Positions 42,564-55,915 of a stretch of 64,000 nt of DNA are shown piece after piece (position 1 is the first letter of the stretch; every line of letters starts with the position of its first letter). Source of the stretch: Sipunculus nudus (lineage: Eukaryota > Annelida > Sipuncula > Golfingiida > Sipunculidae); contig CM049316.1 in assembly GCA_026874595.1 (NCBI GenBank), forward strand, positions 68,782,676 through 68,846,675. The letters run 5' to 3'. Under the pieces are notes generated by a model, which was not told the origin of the DNA, made no database searches, and was given only the letters and a program-made list of their open reading frames with translations. Both the position numbers and the translations under genes were made by a program.

Positions 42564-43769
42564 GTTCTTTTGCCTTGCCAATATGACCTGCTGGTGTGCA
42601 CTGACCTAATTTGTAATGAATCTGATTCTGAATAATGTTGGTTATATGACGTATCATTTATATTAAAATACATGATACATTTGAATACAAGAGTATGAGA
42701 GCATCTGATCCCAAAATTTTGATATCACTATTTTGCTATCACTATTATGGTTCACAAATGATTCAATCACTATTGTGTATATTCAGGCTTATATTATTTA
42801 TGTATGTAATAGTTATGATAAGGAAACTTTATAGAATTTCATGCGGTTAGCTGTATCTGGTATGTTTGAAGCTTTTAGGTACTGATATATATGGTTAATT
42901 TAAATATTAAATATATATATATATTTAATTTTTTTTTTGTTTCTTCTTTTGCTTATTTTGCATATAATGTATTTAATCAATAAGAGAGGTATCAGCTACA
43001 GGGCGAAATTGATTTTGATTCACTCTTATAAAGCTCCATTTTGCCCAAAAGCAGTCCTTGCAGTTCGCACAAGCTAGAGTTACAAGACTGATAGTCCAAA
43101 CTTGTTAAATATATAAACTATATTCTTTTTTCTAAAAAAAAATGTACCAGATCACTGGTTCGGGATGAAGAATCTTTTTCATATCAGTATGTAGCTGGTA
43201 GAAATCAATATTTCTTCCACGCTGTTTCTCCCTCTCATAGAATTGGATGTATTAGTGACTGTTAGTTCACATTACAGGGGACATTAACTAACCATTAGTT
43301 AAGATTGTATTAATCTGTATAATAATTGTTGTATAATAAATAAAAATATACCTATTAAAAAAACAATTGCCAAACAATAAGTAAAATAATTTTCTTGCTC
43401 TAAGTTGATGCTAACAGTAAGTCAGTTTGGTTTCATTTAGTCCTTTAACTCACTTTGACAAGACAAATCCTAATATAATTTATATGTCACACTTTCTTGA
43501 GGATTGCTAATGATGTATATGATCAGTGACTGCTTTCACATGTTTGTTTCTTTTGATTATTAAGAGAATAATTGCTGGAGAATAATACAATGCTGATTCT
43601 TGATCTGTTTCAATTATATTGTATCATTTATAGTACAGTATGCAACATGTCATCAGAGAATAAATCAGCTTTCAAAATGTTTTTCTTTTATCTTTTACTA
43701 TATTGAGACCTCAAAAGAAAAATGGAAGTATATCACAAATCAAGAAACACGTAATCTCTCTGTATCTTT
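41541..43769 (+). other. Intergenic, AT-rich, repeat remnants
   Basis: Remnants resembling ggtcatgacctctgcaatga units occur at 41,840-42,330. The rest looks unique. TA tracts lie at 42,529-42,563 and 42,910-42,925. No gene was recognised. Confidence 0.45.
42529..42563. repeat. TA microsatellite
   Basis: (TA)n with one TG interruption. Confidence 0.9.
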
Positions 43770-46285
43770 TTAGCTCTGCTGACTGTGCGTGATCTGAGCT
43801 ATAGTCATGGTTCTTTGTCAGGTGGTCCAATGTGCCGTCCGGCCGGCAGTTAACAAGGTTTTTAGCTCAGCTGACTTTCAGTCATGCTGGGCTATAGCGA
43901 TGGGTCTTTGTCCGTCGTCCTTCCGTCTGTCCGTCCGGCCGGCCGTCCGGCCGTTAGCAGGGCACAAATCGTAACCGTAGGGGCTAAGGCCATGAACCCT
44001 ATGCAGTCTTAGAGGTTCTAAAAAGATCTCCTTGCAAACCTGAAATTAGGTCACTGCGACCTATATTCTCGAAGTTATGGGGTGTGTTTGCACCCCCCAG
44101 AAATAATTCTTTTAGCCAAAATTTTCATCCCAAACCTTCCATCTTTCACATACAGCTCACCTACCAACAGGGGATGAACCATAATTATTTTGAGGTCACA
44201 AGGTCAAAGGTCAAGGTCACAGAACCAACTTCTTTGAAAAGCCTGTGGATGCATTTTAAGCCAAACCTTTCATCCCAATTCTTTGATCTTTCACATATAG
44301 CTCACCTACTAAGTGGGAGAGAATACTATAGATGTTGAGATCACAAGGTCAAAGGTCAGGGTCACAGGATCCACTTCCTTGAAAAGGTCGTGGACACATT
44401 TCAAGCTAGACCTTTCATTCCAAACCTTTCAGCAATGATATCGCTTCTCTGCCAACAGGGGAAAAGACCTGTTGATTTTGAGGTCAAAGGTCAAATCACA
44501 GCACCCTCTTCTTGCGTGGAGTCCTTTTCAGGCTAACTTTTCAATCTATACTTTCCATCTGTCATAAATGGCTTACCTACCAATAGGGGAAGAAGCCTAT
44601 TGATGTTGAGTTCAAAAGGTCAAAGGTCAAGGTCACAATATTGTTCTAAATGCTTCTGAACATATTTCAAATGAAACTGTTCAACCCAAACCATCAGTCT
44701 GTCACATATGCCACATCTATGCATCACTCAATGTGATTCAAACTTCATATTTATGGGTCTTTTTGCATGAAGAAATAACTAATTGATTTTGAGGTCAGCT
44801 GGTCAGGAGGTTAAAGGTTGCAGGTCTAAGTTATTCACCCATTGGTAGCCAAGTAATAACACCCGGCCAGATGTAATTGGTTTGTAGTTACCCTTCATTT
44901 AGAAAGAATCCAGTTGATATGTGGGCAAAAGGCCAAGGTCATAGGTCAGGTCAACTTATTTTGTAGACCATCTCTATTTTTCTTGTATATATAAGCTTGC
45001 ACTCCAGCTGGTACATCTCACCGTGTGGCTGTAATTGTGAGTGACACTGGTGACATATGACTCCCTTTTGTATCAGGCTATTTAGTGATAAGGCTGAGTG
45101 ATAAGTACCTCGTTACTGCATAACAAAACACTGTTGTTGGAATACTTCAGCCAGGAATTAACACTATGAGAGTATAGTAATAAGGTTTAGCTACTGATTT
45201 ATAGGATGATGGGAACATTTTGCAGTTTATTTTATGGAATCATAGCAATAAACATAGTTTCCTAGATATCTGAATATTTTTACATAAATCACCACATATA
45301 AAAGCAAGTGTTTGTTCTCATAATATGTGGATGTGTACTTGATTTAGGATGGCTTTATTTTATTATGAGACTCTTAGTCATGCTTTCTGCATTTCTTTTC
45401 CTTCAGGTTTTGCAGTTTACTAACCCTGCTGACCCCATTGAAAAGCAGAGTGATAATAAAAAATATTGGACCTACACTTTTACATTTGGATATCTATAAA
45501 TCTGATATGAGCGCCTGAACATGCCTTTTGAATTGTTTTGGACATTCATTACTGTAACATCATTTGGAGAATTTGCCCCAAGTTTGGTCTCTTATTGGAG
45601 GATGATATCAAATGTCAGACTTGTCAGAAATCCATTATGTCTGCCAGTTAGCCACCTTAGAAATCCTTTTTTCCGTGCAGTTTCAGTAATTTTCCTTAAA
45701 TTTTTGGTCCGATTTAGAGAATGGTTGTTGTCTGATTTCAGACCTGCCAGAAGTCCAAAATGGCCACCAGGCAACCATCTTTAAATTCCTTTTGAACATA
45801 TTATCTCAAGAACTGTTAAAGTGAAGGCAGTCGGATGTATATTAATGTAATCTTGCAAAGGATTAGGTCAAATATTTCTTAATAAATATTATCATCATAT
45901 ATAAAAGTGCAGTACAGTTGGCTTGTATTGAATAAAAATTCATACAGAAGCACCTGTTTCTAAAAATTCTTGCATGGATTTCCTTGATTTTTTGCTATAT
46001 ATTTTGTTCTTATATTTGCCCTTTGTGGTGTTCCTTTTGAGACTGACAGGTATCAAGTAAGCTATGGGAATAGTTCTGGATACCTTAACAATCATACATT
46101 TTCCTCAGACCATCAATTCACTGTGTTTTTAACCAGACATAGGTGATATATATTTCTGTTGTCGTAGAAAATTTCAACAAATTGGCAAATTGGTTCTTCA
46201 AAATTTGACTGGAAGTTGTGAATCTCAGCCCATGATGTCGAAGGTCATGCTTGGCAACTGAGCGTCATGACCCATGGGACACTTT
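43770..46285 (+). mobile_element. Family A3 element with nested family A insertion
   Basis: An A3 head (gctctgctga, 43773-43782) with gtccggccggcagttaacaa is cut at about 43,860 by a second head (GCTCAGCTGA, 43865-43874) with GTCC-rich stretch and gttagcagggcacaaatcg. Family A body with AGGTCA arrays runs to about 45,000. A3-like sequence then follows to a tail with CAACTGAGCG and hairpin CCCATGGG at 46,256-46,280. The inner element's right end is not clear. Confidence 0.6.
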
Positions 46286-47107
46286 TTTAACTGTAATTAG
46301 ACCTTTGAATCCTTAATTCCACATAGAGCTAGATGCCAGTAAGTTCTAACAAACCCAAAATTGGATCACTGCAGTTTCGATCTTTAGATATGAAGCGAAA
46401 ATCTCCATTTTTCACACACAAAAAAACAATTGTTACATTTTTCAGATTGCCCATTATTAAAACCACTGGAAATGTTTTGTTCAAAGTTAGCATGTATGGT
46501 CCTTAGTATATTTCCTATGCACTTGCTAGAAACTAGGTCAATATTGCTTACGTTATAGAAGTTACGGATCCAAACATAATATACCCTGTCAAAACAATCA
46601 CCTATCTCACCTTTAAAAACTAAAGGTAATCCCTTTGAGCTTTTATATGAATAGGCCTAGGTAAGAAAATGTGGATATCACTGCAAACAGGCTGTTTGTT
46701 TTGATTATATCAACGTGTTACAATATATAAGGGCCCACCAAAATAAATCAAATTCAGCAAGGGCATTTGGCAGCAAGTCATATAAGCCCGAGCTTTGCAA
46801 ATGGTGTTTTGGGAGAAGTGTCCTTTCTAACTCCGCATATATGCAGCCTACCACCTTCGGTTACATTTTTTTTCCCCGTTTGCCAACATTGCTGTGTTTA
46901 CAAACATGTTGATAAATACGTTCATACATCCTTCACGAAGGCGTTATAAGAATTTTTCACAATCAAAATTACCCTTCGGTCATTAATATATGCAAAGAGG
47001 AGGCCAGAAATCACAAATTCTTTTTCAAAAGGTAGGTGATTGGGCATCTATGAATTTTGTCATACTTTGAATATGGTAGGCCTACATTTTCCCCATGAGC
47101 CCTTTGT
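46286..47107 (+). other. Intergenic with old A3-like remnant
   Basis: Positions 46,290-46,640 resemble A3 body (compare 27,290-27,500). The rest is unassigned. Confidence 0.4.
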
Positions 47108-49692
47108 TAGCGAACCTGTGAGCTTATGCGATGGTGTGGCGTCGTCCGTCGTCCGTCGTCTGTACGTTAACCCATACTATCTTGAAAACGGCACGAATTA
47201 GCATCACGAAATTTTATGCATAAAATTAGTCATCTAAGAAACTATATCGGATTTTGCTTATTTTTTGGCTAACTGCATTTTCTTAGATTTTATAGGGAAA
47301 AAGCCAAAAAAGCTTAAAAAATCTTCTCCGAATCTGTTCAGCCAAATTGTCCAACATTTTACAGAAATGATTCCTGGAACAATCTCTCTCAATTTTGTTT
47401 GAATGTTTTAAGTTCGGTGATTTTTGGCCGAGTTACAGGAAGTTGAACTTAGTCATCTGTCCAAAAAGCATACTAAAATTACAATCTCAGAAATGGCTTG
47501 AGCTATCATCACCAAATTTTATGCTAATGTTGGTCACAAGAGTCATATCTGAAATTGAGGTATTGGTGGCGCCACCTGCATCGGCTTTTTTTATACGGGG
47601 GTCATCAATGCCCGTATCATACTGACAGCTACAAATAACTTCTTCTCTGAAACGAAATGGCCAAATTGTTTAATATCGCACAGAAATGATCCTGGGGAAG
47701 TGCTTTCTGAAGTTTGTTCAAATGGTCTCAGTTCATTGACTATTGGCTAAGTTATGGGAAGCTGAATTTAGTCATATGCAATAAAAGCCCATTTTAGCTA
47801 AGTGGCCACAAAAATCTTCTTCTCAAAAACCATTGGGCCAAATTCTTAAATCTCACACATTAATTATCCTTAGATGTTGATAATTCAAATTTGTTCAAAT
47901 GGTCCCAGTTCAGTGACTTTTGGCTGAGTTATTGGAAGCTGAATTTAGTCATATGCCATAACAGCCCATGTTAGCTAAGTGGCTACAAAATCTTCTTCTC
48001 AAAAACCAAAAAGCCAAATTCTTATATCTCACACAATAATTATCCTTAGAAGTTGATAATTCAAGTTTGTTCAAATGATTTTGGCTCAATGATTTTTGGC
48101 TGAGTAATGGGAAGCTGAACTTTGCCATTTTGCTGTATTTTTCTATATGAGTTATAAGCCTACAAAATGTTTTTCGACTGATGATACTGAGGCCAGTTTG
48201 TTTAATATTTTGCAAGAATAATTCCCTGAATCATTCTAATAATAATTGTCTTTTATGGTTCCAAAAATGAATTTGGGCTGAATTATAAAGATTGAATTGA
48301 GTCATTTTACCATATGTGTTAGCTGTGTGAAGCAGATACATCTAGCCTAGCACCAGTTTATCAGCATCCATTACAACATGCCTCTAGACATTTAGATTTC
48401 AGAATATCTATGGAATATATTGACAAGAATGTTTTTTAAAAGATTTTAAAAAATGTAGATTTATAATATTACATATCATCTGTACACTAACTCATAATTT
48501 CTCAGGAATAGCAGGAGCTACCATCCCCAAATTTTATGCAGTTATCAGTCACATATCAAATGTTGATGGATTCAGCTTATTTTTGCTATCTGCATTTACT
48601 TAGATTTAACAGGGAAAAAGCTGAAAAAAAACTTTAAATGTCTTCTTCTTGTAAACAGTCCAGCCAAATTGTTCAATACTTTACAGAAATGATTCCAGAG
48701 GCGAGCCTTCTCAAGTTTGTTCAAATGGTTTGTGTTGGATGAATTTTAGCAGAGTTACATAACAGGCCAGGATTGTGTATGTTTCTTGAATAGGTTGAGA
48801 AACTGCCAACTGTTTCAGATTTGGCAACAGATCAAGAGTTCATTCAGTGCAGCCAAATATAGGTCAACAGTTCAATCAGTGCAGCCAAGCACAAGGCATG
48901 TGATCACCTCATGGGCAGCATGTGATCATCTCATGGGTAGCATGTGATCATCTCATGAGTATCATGTGATCACCTCATGGGTGTCATGCCCCTCAGGGCT
49001 GCATATGGAGCCAATCTGTGAGCTTATGCAATTGTGTGGCTACTATTTCAGATTTGGCAATAGGCAAAAGGTCAGTCTGGATTTATTTATAGCTTTGGCA
49101 GACTGCCAACTGTGTCAGATTATGCAACAGGTCAAGAGTTCACTCAGTGCAGCCAGGTACAGGTCAAAAGTTCACTCAGTCTAGCCAGGTGCAGGTCAAG
49201 AGTTCACTCAGTGCAGTAGCCTGAGCCAGTAATTTTTCACAGTACACTCCGGGCAACAGCCTTTCTCATCTAAGCCTGGTCAGCCCCATGCATCAGACTC
49301 AAGGAAAGTTTGATGTATTGGCCTGATATTCTGACCTGTCTATGTGTCTTTAATGGCTTTCTCGTTCACAAGACAGGTGTCGCCATCTACAATGACTTTT
49401 GCAAAGTGTATGTGCCTGCTTAATTCTACGGAGGAATTTGACATATCAGCCTGAAATTGGGCATATTTATACATGTCAAATAGCTTTGTTGTATACAAGA
49501 CTTGTGGTGCCACCTACAATAATATTTGTGTTGTGCCAGAATTTCAGCAGTGATGTTTGAGTATTGTTTCTTGTTCAAAATGTTTAGTACTTGCATTGTT
49601 CATATATATGAAAAGTAGTGGTTCAGCATTGAAGCGTTATACCTGGTGTTTATCCATATGCACAGGTTCGCATTAGGCCTGTAGGCCTTGTT
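47108..49692 (+). mobile_element. Family B Helentron-like element, complete
   Basis: This is the cleanest family B copy. Head GCGAACCTGTG (47110-47120) and tail CACAGGTTCGC (49661-49671) are perfect inverted 11-bp repeats. A GTCGTCCGTC microsatellite follows the head. Tail hairpin AGGCCTGTAGGCCT (49675-49688) precedes tgtttt. The body has tandem units of about 200-300 bp, the 22-bp minisatellite at 48,899-48,990 and the gcagccaggtacaggtc units at 48,830-49,215. Confidence 0.8.
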
Positions 49693-49866
49693 TTAATTTC
49701 CACAATTTGTACACATATGGATTAAATCTTTTATAATCTAAATATTGAAAGCAATCAGTCAAACAATGTAGCTTTTATTTAAGTTTACACCACCAAGTCA
49801 AATATTGTTTACATCAGGAAAGCCCACAATGGTATGCACAGTAAGTGTAACTGATGTACTTTATTT

Positions 49867-50393
49867 TTTTGCGAACCTGTAAGTTTAAGCGATGGCGTGG
49901 CGTCCGTCCGCCGTCCATGGCTGTAGGTCAGAAACCGTCGGAGCTACAGCTCCAAATTACGTGTAATAATTAGTCACATGTAAAACTTGGTGCCCTAGAG
50001 CTTATTATTGGGTATCTGCATTAATTTAGATTTTATAGAGAAAAAAGCTTTAAAACCTTTAAAAATCTTCTTCTCTGAAACCTTCCAGCCAAATTGTCCA
50101 ATATTTCACAGAAATGATCCTTAGAACAATTTCTCGCAAATTTGTTTGAATGGCTCCAGTTCGGTGATTTTTGGCCGAGTTACAGGAGGTGTAACTTAGT
50201 CATCTGTGCAAAAAAGCATATTAAACTTAAAATATCTGAAACAGCTGGAGCTGTCATCACCAAATTTTATGCCAATGTTTGTCACATGATTCATATCTGA
50301 AATTGAGGTGTTGGTGGCGCCACCAACATTGATCTGTTTTTTACAAGCAAAAATGTAAGTTTAGACTCTTTTAGCTTATACACTGTTTTTTTT
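49867..50393 (+). mobile_element. Family B element, 5' part only
   Basis: Head gcgaacctgtaag at 49,872 with gtccgtccgccgtcc and body to about 50,390. It is cut off at a T-run where a family A head begins. Confidence 0.65.
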
Positions 50394-52508
50394 TAGCTCA
50401 GCTGACTGTAAGTCAACTGAAGTATAGGAATGGCGCTTTGTCCGTCGTCCGTCGGACGGTCCGGTCGTCCGTTAGCAGGGCATAAATCGTAACTGCAGGT
50501 CCTAGAAACAACTGAGTGAACATCCAAGGAGGTCAATAAAAAATCTCCTTGGAAACCTGAAATCAGTTCACTGTGACCTATATTATCCGAGCTATGGGGC
50601 TTGAAAGTACCCCCCAAAATAATAAAAAATATAATACAAAACCTTTATGCAATTAATGCATGGATATTGACCATGACTAGTTTTGTTAGTTCCCGAAAAG
50701 TGGTGGCGCCACCTGTATTTTTTGTTATTTTAACAAATATTTTTCAATTTTTTTTTTGCTATAAAATGGTAACAATTATGTCAGTGTTTCAGCTGTAATA
50801 ACATCTAGTGTCCTAAAACCTGGTGGGTTTAATGATCACAAGTGGATGCCATATAGTTATCACCCTGTCTGCCTGTCTGACTGTTTGTCTCTCCGTCTGT
50901 CCATCCGTCCATCCACACAAATTTGTTTCCAGATGATAACACCAGGTTGTATTAACACATGGATTCTAAACTTGACTTACGTATGGCCCACCACTAAAGC
51001 AGGAACCTAAATGATTTTGGGGTCACATGGTCAAAGGTCAAGGTCACTTATTTAAAAAGATTATGGCTGCATTTTAAGCCAAGCTTTTCATCCCAAACTT
51101 TCCATTTTGCGCATTTAGCTGTCTTGCCACTATGGGGAGAGCATAAATGACTTTCGGGTCACATGGTAAAAGGTCAAGGTGACAAGGGCCATGTGTTCAC
51201 AAATTAGTTTTCAGATGATAACTCTAGTTCAGGTCGACATATTGGTTTCGAACTTAACTTATATATGACCTACCACTAAAGTAAGAATCGTGTGGATTTT
51301 GGGGTCCAACGGTTTAAAGGTCAAGGTCACAGGACTCATTTCTTTAAAAAGAATGCATATGCATTTGAAGCCAAAATGTTGATCCCAAACCTTCCATCTT
51401 CAAGTTACTGCTAACCTGCCAATAGGGGAAGATTCTGTCCAGTCTTGGGGTCATGAGGTCAAAAGTCAAGGTCACAGTATCCACTTATTTAGAAAGATTG
51501 TGGATGCATTTTAAGCCAAACATTTCATCCCACACCTTCCATCATGCAAATATAGCTGAGCTGCCATCAGGGAAAGAACCTGATTGATTTGGGGGTCACA
51601 AGGTCATGGTCACAGTCACAGGGGCCCATCTATTCACATTTTTGTTTCTGGATGATAACTCCAGTTTGGATTGACATATTGGTTTCAGTTTTGACTTATA
51701 TATGACCCACCAATAATGTAAGAACCCTTTTGATTTTTGGGTCATCAGGCCAAAGGTCAAGGTCACAGGACCAACTCCTTTAAAAAGAATGCATATGCAT
51801 TTGAAGCCGAACTTTTGATCTTAAACCTTCCATCTTCAAGATACTGCTAACCTGCCAATTGGGGAAGATTTTGTTCAGTTTTGGGGTCATGAGGTCAAAG
51901 GTCAAGATCACAGTACCCACTTATTTAGAAAGATTGTGGATGCATTTTAAGCCAAACTTATTCATCCCAAACTACCATCTTGCACATATAGCTGAGCTGC
52001 CAATGGGGGAAGAACCTGATTGATTTGGGGATCAAAAGTCAGGGTCACAGGGGCCCATCTGTTCACATATTTATTTCTGGATGATAACTCCAGTTTTGAT
52101 TGATATATTGGTTTCAATTTTGACTTATATATGACCCACCACTAAAGTAAGAACTGTTGTTTCTGGGGTCATGAGATCAAAGGTCAAGGTCACAGGACCG
52201 ACTGCTTTAGAAAGATTGTGGATGCATTTTAAGCGTAACTTTTCATCTCAATCCTTCCATAGTCAACATGTGGTGCACCTGCCAATAGGGGAAGTTTCCT
52301 TTTGATTTTAGGGTCACAAGGTCAGAGGTTAAGGTCACAGGGCCCATCCATTTACAAATTAGTTTATGGATGATAACTCTAGTTTGGGTAGACAGGTTGG
52401 CTTCAAACTGATCACACGACCAATATTTTGGAAAACCTCATAAACATATATCCCTATAGACAAATACAGCTAAGCGTCGAGACCCATCTGAGGGCTGGTC
52501 CTGTTGTT
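50394..52508 (+). mobile_element. Family A Helentron-like element, complete
   Basis: Head GCTCAGCTGA (50396-50405) is followed by gtccgtcgtccgtcgg and gttagcagggcataaatcg. One ggtggcgccacc unit follows, then about nine units of roughly 150 bp (51,010-52,350), each with AGGTCA hexamers. The tail CAGCTAAGC (52,468-52,476), a weak gaccc...ggtc stem and ctgttgtta close the element. Confidence 0.7.
51010..52350 (+). promoter_or_regulatory. Array of AGGTCA nuclear-receptor-like half-sites
   Basis: About nine repeat units carry versions of AGGTCAAAGGTCAAGGTCA. This is a direct repeat with one-base spacing followed by an abutting third hexamer that creates TCAAGGTCA. AGGTCA is the known half-site of HNF4, RXR and COUP-TF, and TCAAGGTCA is the ERR/SF-1 site. 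Any binding is inference. Similar arrays lie at 4,920-5,560, 17,312-17,940 and 44,190-44,970. Confidence 0.4.
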
Positions 52509-54164
52509 AAACCCATTAATAAATGTTATACGCAAATAACTTATTCAGCACTTTACTTGTGTTACTTTTTGTATTTATTTACTTTATTAACCGAATGATA
52601 CCATACAAAACCAAGCCTCATCACATATGAAATCAAACAAACTTAATAAAAATGGATAATATTTAATGAAAAATGTAATCAGAAAATAATTAGTAAATAT
52701 TTGTGTTAATACAGAGGAAACCACGCGGTCCAGTACACTGCAGGGTTGCCGAGGACAGCCATGCATGAAACCAGATTGGGTGATGGGTTTCCTGGAAGCC
52801 TTTATACCTCCCCGCCACAGACATCACATACACAGACATCAAAGCACCTGAAAGTAATTAAGTGAAACCAGTACAGTGCCCCGCTAGCAGCGTCTGCAAT
52901 TATATATTCGCTGCACAGTTAGCTATCGGCATTAATGGAGAAGGTAAAAGTTTAAAAGGTTTTAATATTCATATTACGTGCTGCTGGATGGCTTATAGCG
53001 CTGTACAATACATAAAAGCCAGTCCAGATCTTGTTCGGGAACGCTGTCAATCAACTTCAGGATTCATTGATTTTTTTTTACATTATAAACTATATTTAAG
53101 TCTGGATACAGTTTTTAAAGTACTTATAAACATATGTCCTTTAAAAAATTTAACAAAAAATATATTTATTTTATGATTAACATGCCTATTCAATATTCGG
53201 TAATTGATAGGTGTCGTCATTCTAGGATGATATCGGTTTAACGTTACTAGCAGGTGTTCGTGTCTACAGTGTTCAAGTATGATTCTAAGCGGGGGATACA
53301 TTGGCAGTTCGAATGTTTGCTCATTGTGATTAGAGTAATTGTTGCTAATCAGTCACTTCACACCTGACGCGTGTCCCGGCGCGATGGCCCATAACCTAAT
53401 AACCGATGACCAGCCACTCGGAGCAGTAAGCTCCGCCTACTTCAGTTTGACAGTTCTTGAGATGTCAATTCATGTTAAAATTTCTTCCTTTTCACCATGA
53501 CAAACTATTTAATTTTCAATTTTGTTTATCGAAACCAATTCAGATCAGAATATATAGTGAAAATATACGACTGTCACTTGCGCTGATATTCCTGTTTTCC
53601 GTTGAAAACGAGATTTCTCTTCCCAAACAGTTTTTGGCCATTTTCTCAAAACAACAATTCAACAGACTGCACGGTCTTCCGCGCAATATTTTTAAAAAAC
53701 CACCACAAGCAGAGTTTTCAGATTTTGCATATAGGTAAGTTGACATGTTATCTAAAATGCGTTTTTTTTCTTTTTTTTTATATCTGTTATAGTTAACAGT
53801 TATACACCATTTAAAAAAATATGCATTGTTTGTATTATAAAATTTGTTAAAATTGAAAATTCAATAGGAAAAAAAGATTATAAATACATATAATCGCCTG
53901 GAGATATTTGTATGTACTTCCATGTGATACTATTTTTACATACATACTCTTTGCAAAATGGGAGATATATCGCGTTAAAAAAATATAAAATAAATAATTT
54001 AAAGTTTAAAATCTTCAAAGGAAAATCTGAGACAATGTTCATATATATCTCATCCAACAGCAGATATTCTAAGGATTCCAAATATGAATATACCATTGTG
54101 GCTAAAACTCATTTTAGTATGAATTCTAAAGCTAAATTAAACCAAGGTTGTTTGACGATCATTA
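52509..54164 (+). other. Intergenic, no gene recognised
   Basis: Stretches 52,710-53,030 and 53,330-53,450 are GC-richer. A possible first exon ATGGAGAAG followed by gtaaaag lies at 52,936-52,944, but there is no supporting similarity. The remainder is AT-rich. Confidence 0.35.
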
Positions 54165-54705
54165 GACCTTAACAGGGCAAACATCGTAACCATCGACCTA
54201 GAATCTTCTTGACATCCAGGGAGGTTCATGAAAAATCTCCTTAGAAACCTAAAAGTAAGTCTCTGTTACTCATATCCTCCGAGCTATGAGGCTCCGAAGT
54301 ACCCCCAGAATAATTTAAACTTTGTTATAAAAGCTCTAGTATCTGAATAGCCAATACATTGATTGCCATGATTCGTTCCATGAACATTGATAATGGAGTG
54401 TGGAGTGTTTCATCATTTCCTGCAGACTAATGGCGTCACCTGTATTTTTTAACGCATTTTTTTCTCTTTTTTTTAGACCCCTAAAGATGCAGTCGTCCAT
54501 AACAGAGCACAAACCGTAACCATTTGACCTAGAATCTTCTTACTTGACATAAAGGGAGGTTTCTGCAAAATCTCCTTGTTGACCTGAAATTAAATGTCTC
54601 TTACCCCTATTCTCGGAGCTATGGAGCTTATTGTTGCCCGTGCAAGGACATACTATCATCATGTCAGTCAACTGAGCATCATGACCCATGGGTCACTTGT
54701 TCTTA
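54165..54705 (+). mobile_element. Family A element, 3' part
   Basis: About one and a half plus-strand units (aacagggcaaacatcgtaac, gtctctgttactcatatcc) lead to a tail CAACTGAGCATC with the perfect palindrome TGACCCATGGGTCA and CTTGTT at 54,667-54,700. The 5' head is missing. Confidence 0.65.
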
Positions 54706-54959
54706 AATATCAACATTTGAAAAGCTAAGAGGAAATGGCCCTGCTATTTTGTTATAATCAAATAGCATATATGAATGCAAGATAAATACTGCATGTTCAC
54801 TTTTTTGGACTACATCAAAGATGCAGGAGCCTCTCATGATCAAATTTTTGTAAAACTTTCAGTATTTCAACAATGTGAAAGTAATATGTGTTTAAACTAC
54901 CCACTCGGAATATATTAAACCCTGTACAAAGTTTCGCACAGGTCAAGTTTCAGTCTATT

Positions 54960-55680
54960 TCTATAAATATCTTTTGCACACAGCATATTATTTCAGATTA
55001 GCAACAGGCCAGGAGTTGAGTCAGTGAAGTATCCACACCTGGTACATTAGTTACGCTTGACTTGGGGCAGCTGCCTTGATCAGCTGAGCTAGGCTCCCTC
55101 TCCCCGAAAAGAGAGGATGCATAAATAGCTGTGGCACCATGTAAGATTAAAGAGGGACTTGTGCTCTTATATAGCTGTTGCATTAGAACTGTTGTAGATA
55201 TCGCACTTTCGTGTTTTGTTCAGTATTGTGATATATTTTGCGTAGATTACGGTCCTATGTATAATATTTCCGGGGTGATTTGACATATAAACCTGAAATT
55301 TTAATGTGTATACATCTCGAATAGTATACAACACCGGTCGCGCCACCTGTATTTATTTATTTATTAATTTTTTTTTTTGCTCTGTGTGTGTTCCTGCTTA
55401 TTTTTCAGGAGTGATTTGACATATGAGCCTGAAATTGTTCATGTCCATACATTCCGGATAGTTTTGTCGTATTCTAGAATGATGGCAACACCTACAATTG
55501 TTATCGGTTGCCTGCATCTATGCACATAGGGCAGGTGATATGGAGTATCTGCCTGTAATTTTGCATGTCCATGTTTTCTCATATACAAGACTGATGGGGC
55601 CATCTACCATCGTTTTTGTGTAATGTACATCTCTGGCAATAATTCAGGAGTAATTTGAATTATCAAGTATACAAGAAAAC
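54960..55680 (+). repeat. Old family B remnant
   Basis: Diverged pieces of B body are present (gattagcaacaggccaggag; tttgacatataaacctgaaa; gcgccacctgtatttattt). Related remnant lies at 57,400-57,870. Confidence 0.55.
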
Positions 55681-55915
55681 TCACATTATAAACTGACTTG
55701 GCCATACTGCTCTGAAGCAAACAACCCGGGGAAAAACACAAATCCTCCCCTGCCCATAAATCATAAATTTTTATCTTATATTACTGCAACAGTGCTACAA
55801 ATGCAACCTAATGAGACGAATCTAGTAATGAAAGTTTAAGTAAAATCAAGACAAGACATTTTAAAATGACCTAGTGTTATGAATTCAATTTGCCAGTATT
55901 TACCAGAAAATGCCA

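Noticed and set aside
52936-52944. Short first exon ATGGAGAAG with donor gtaaaag
   Set aside because: Nothing else supports it: no recognisable second exon and no similarity.
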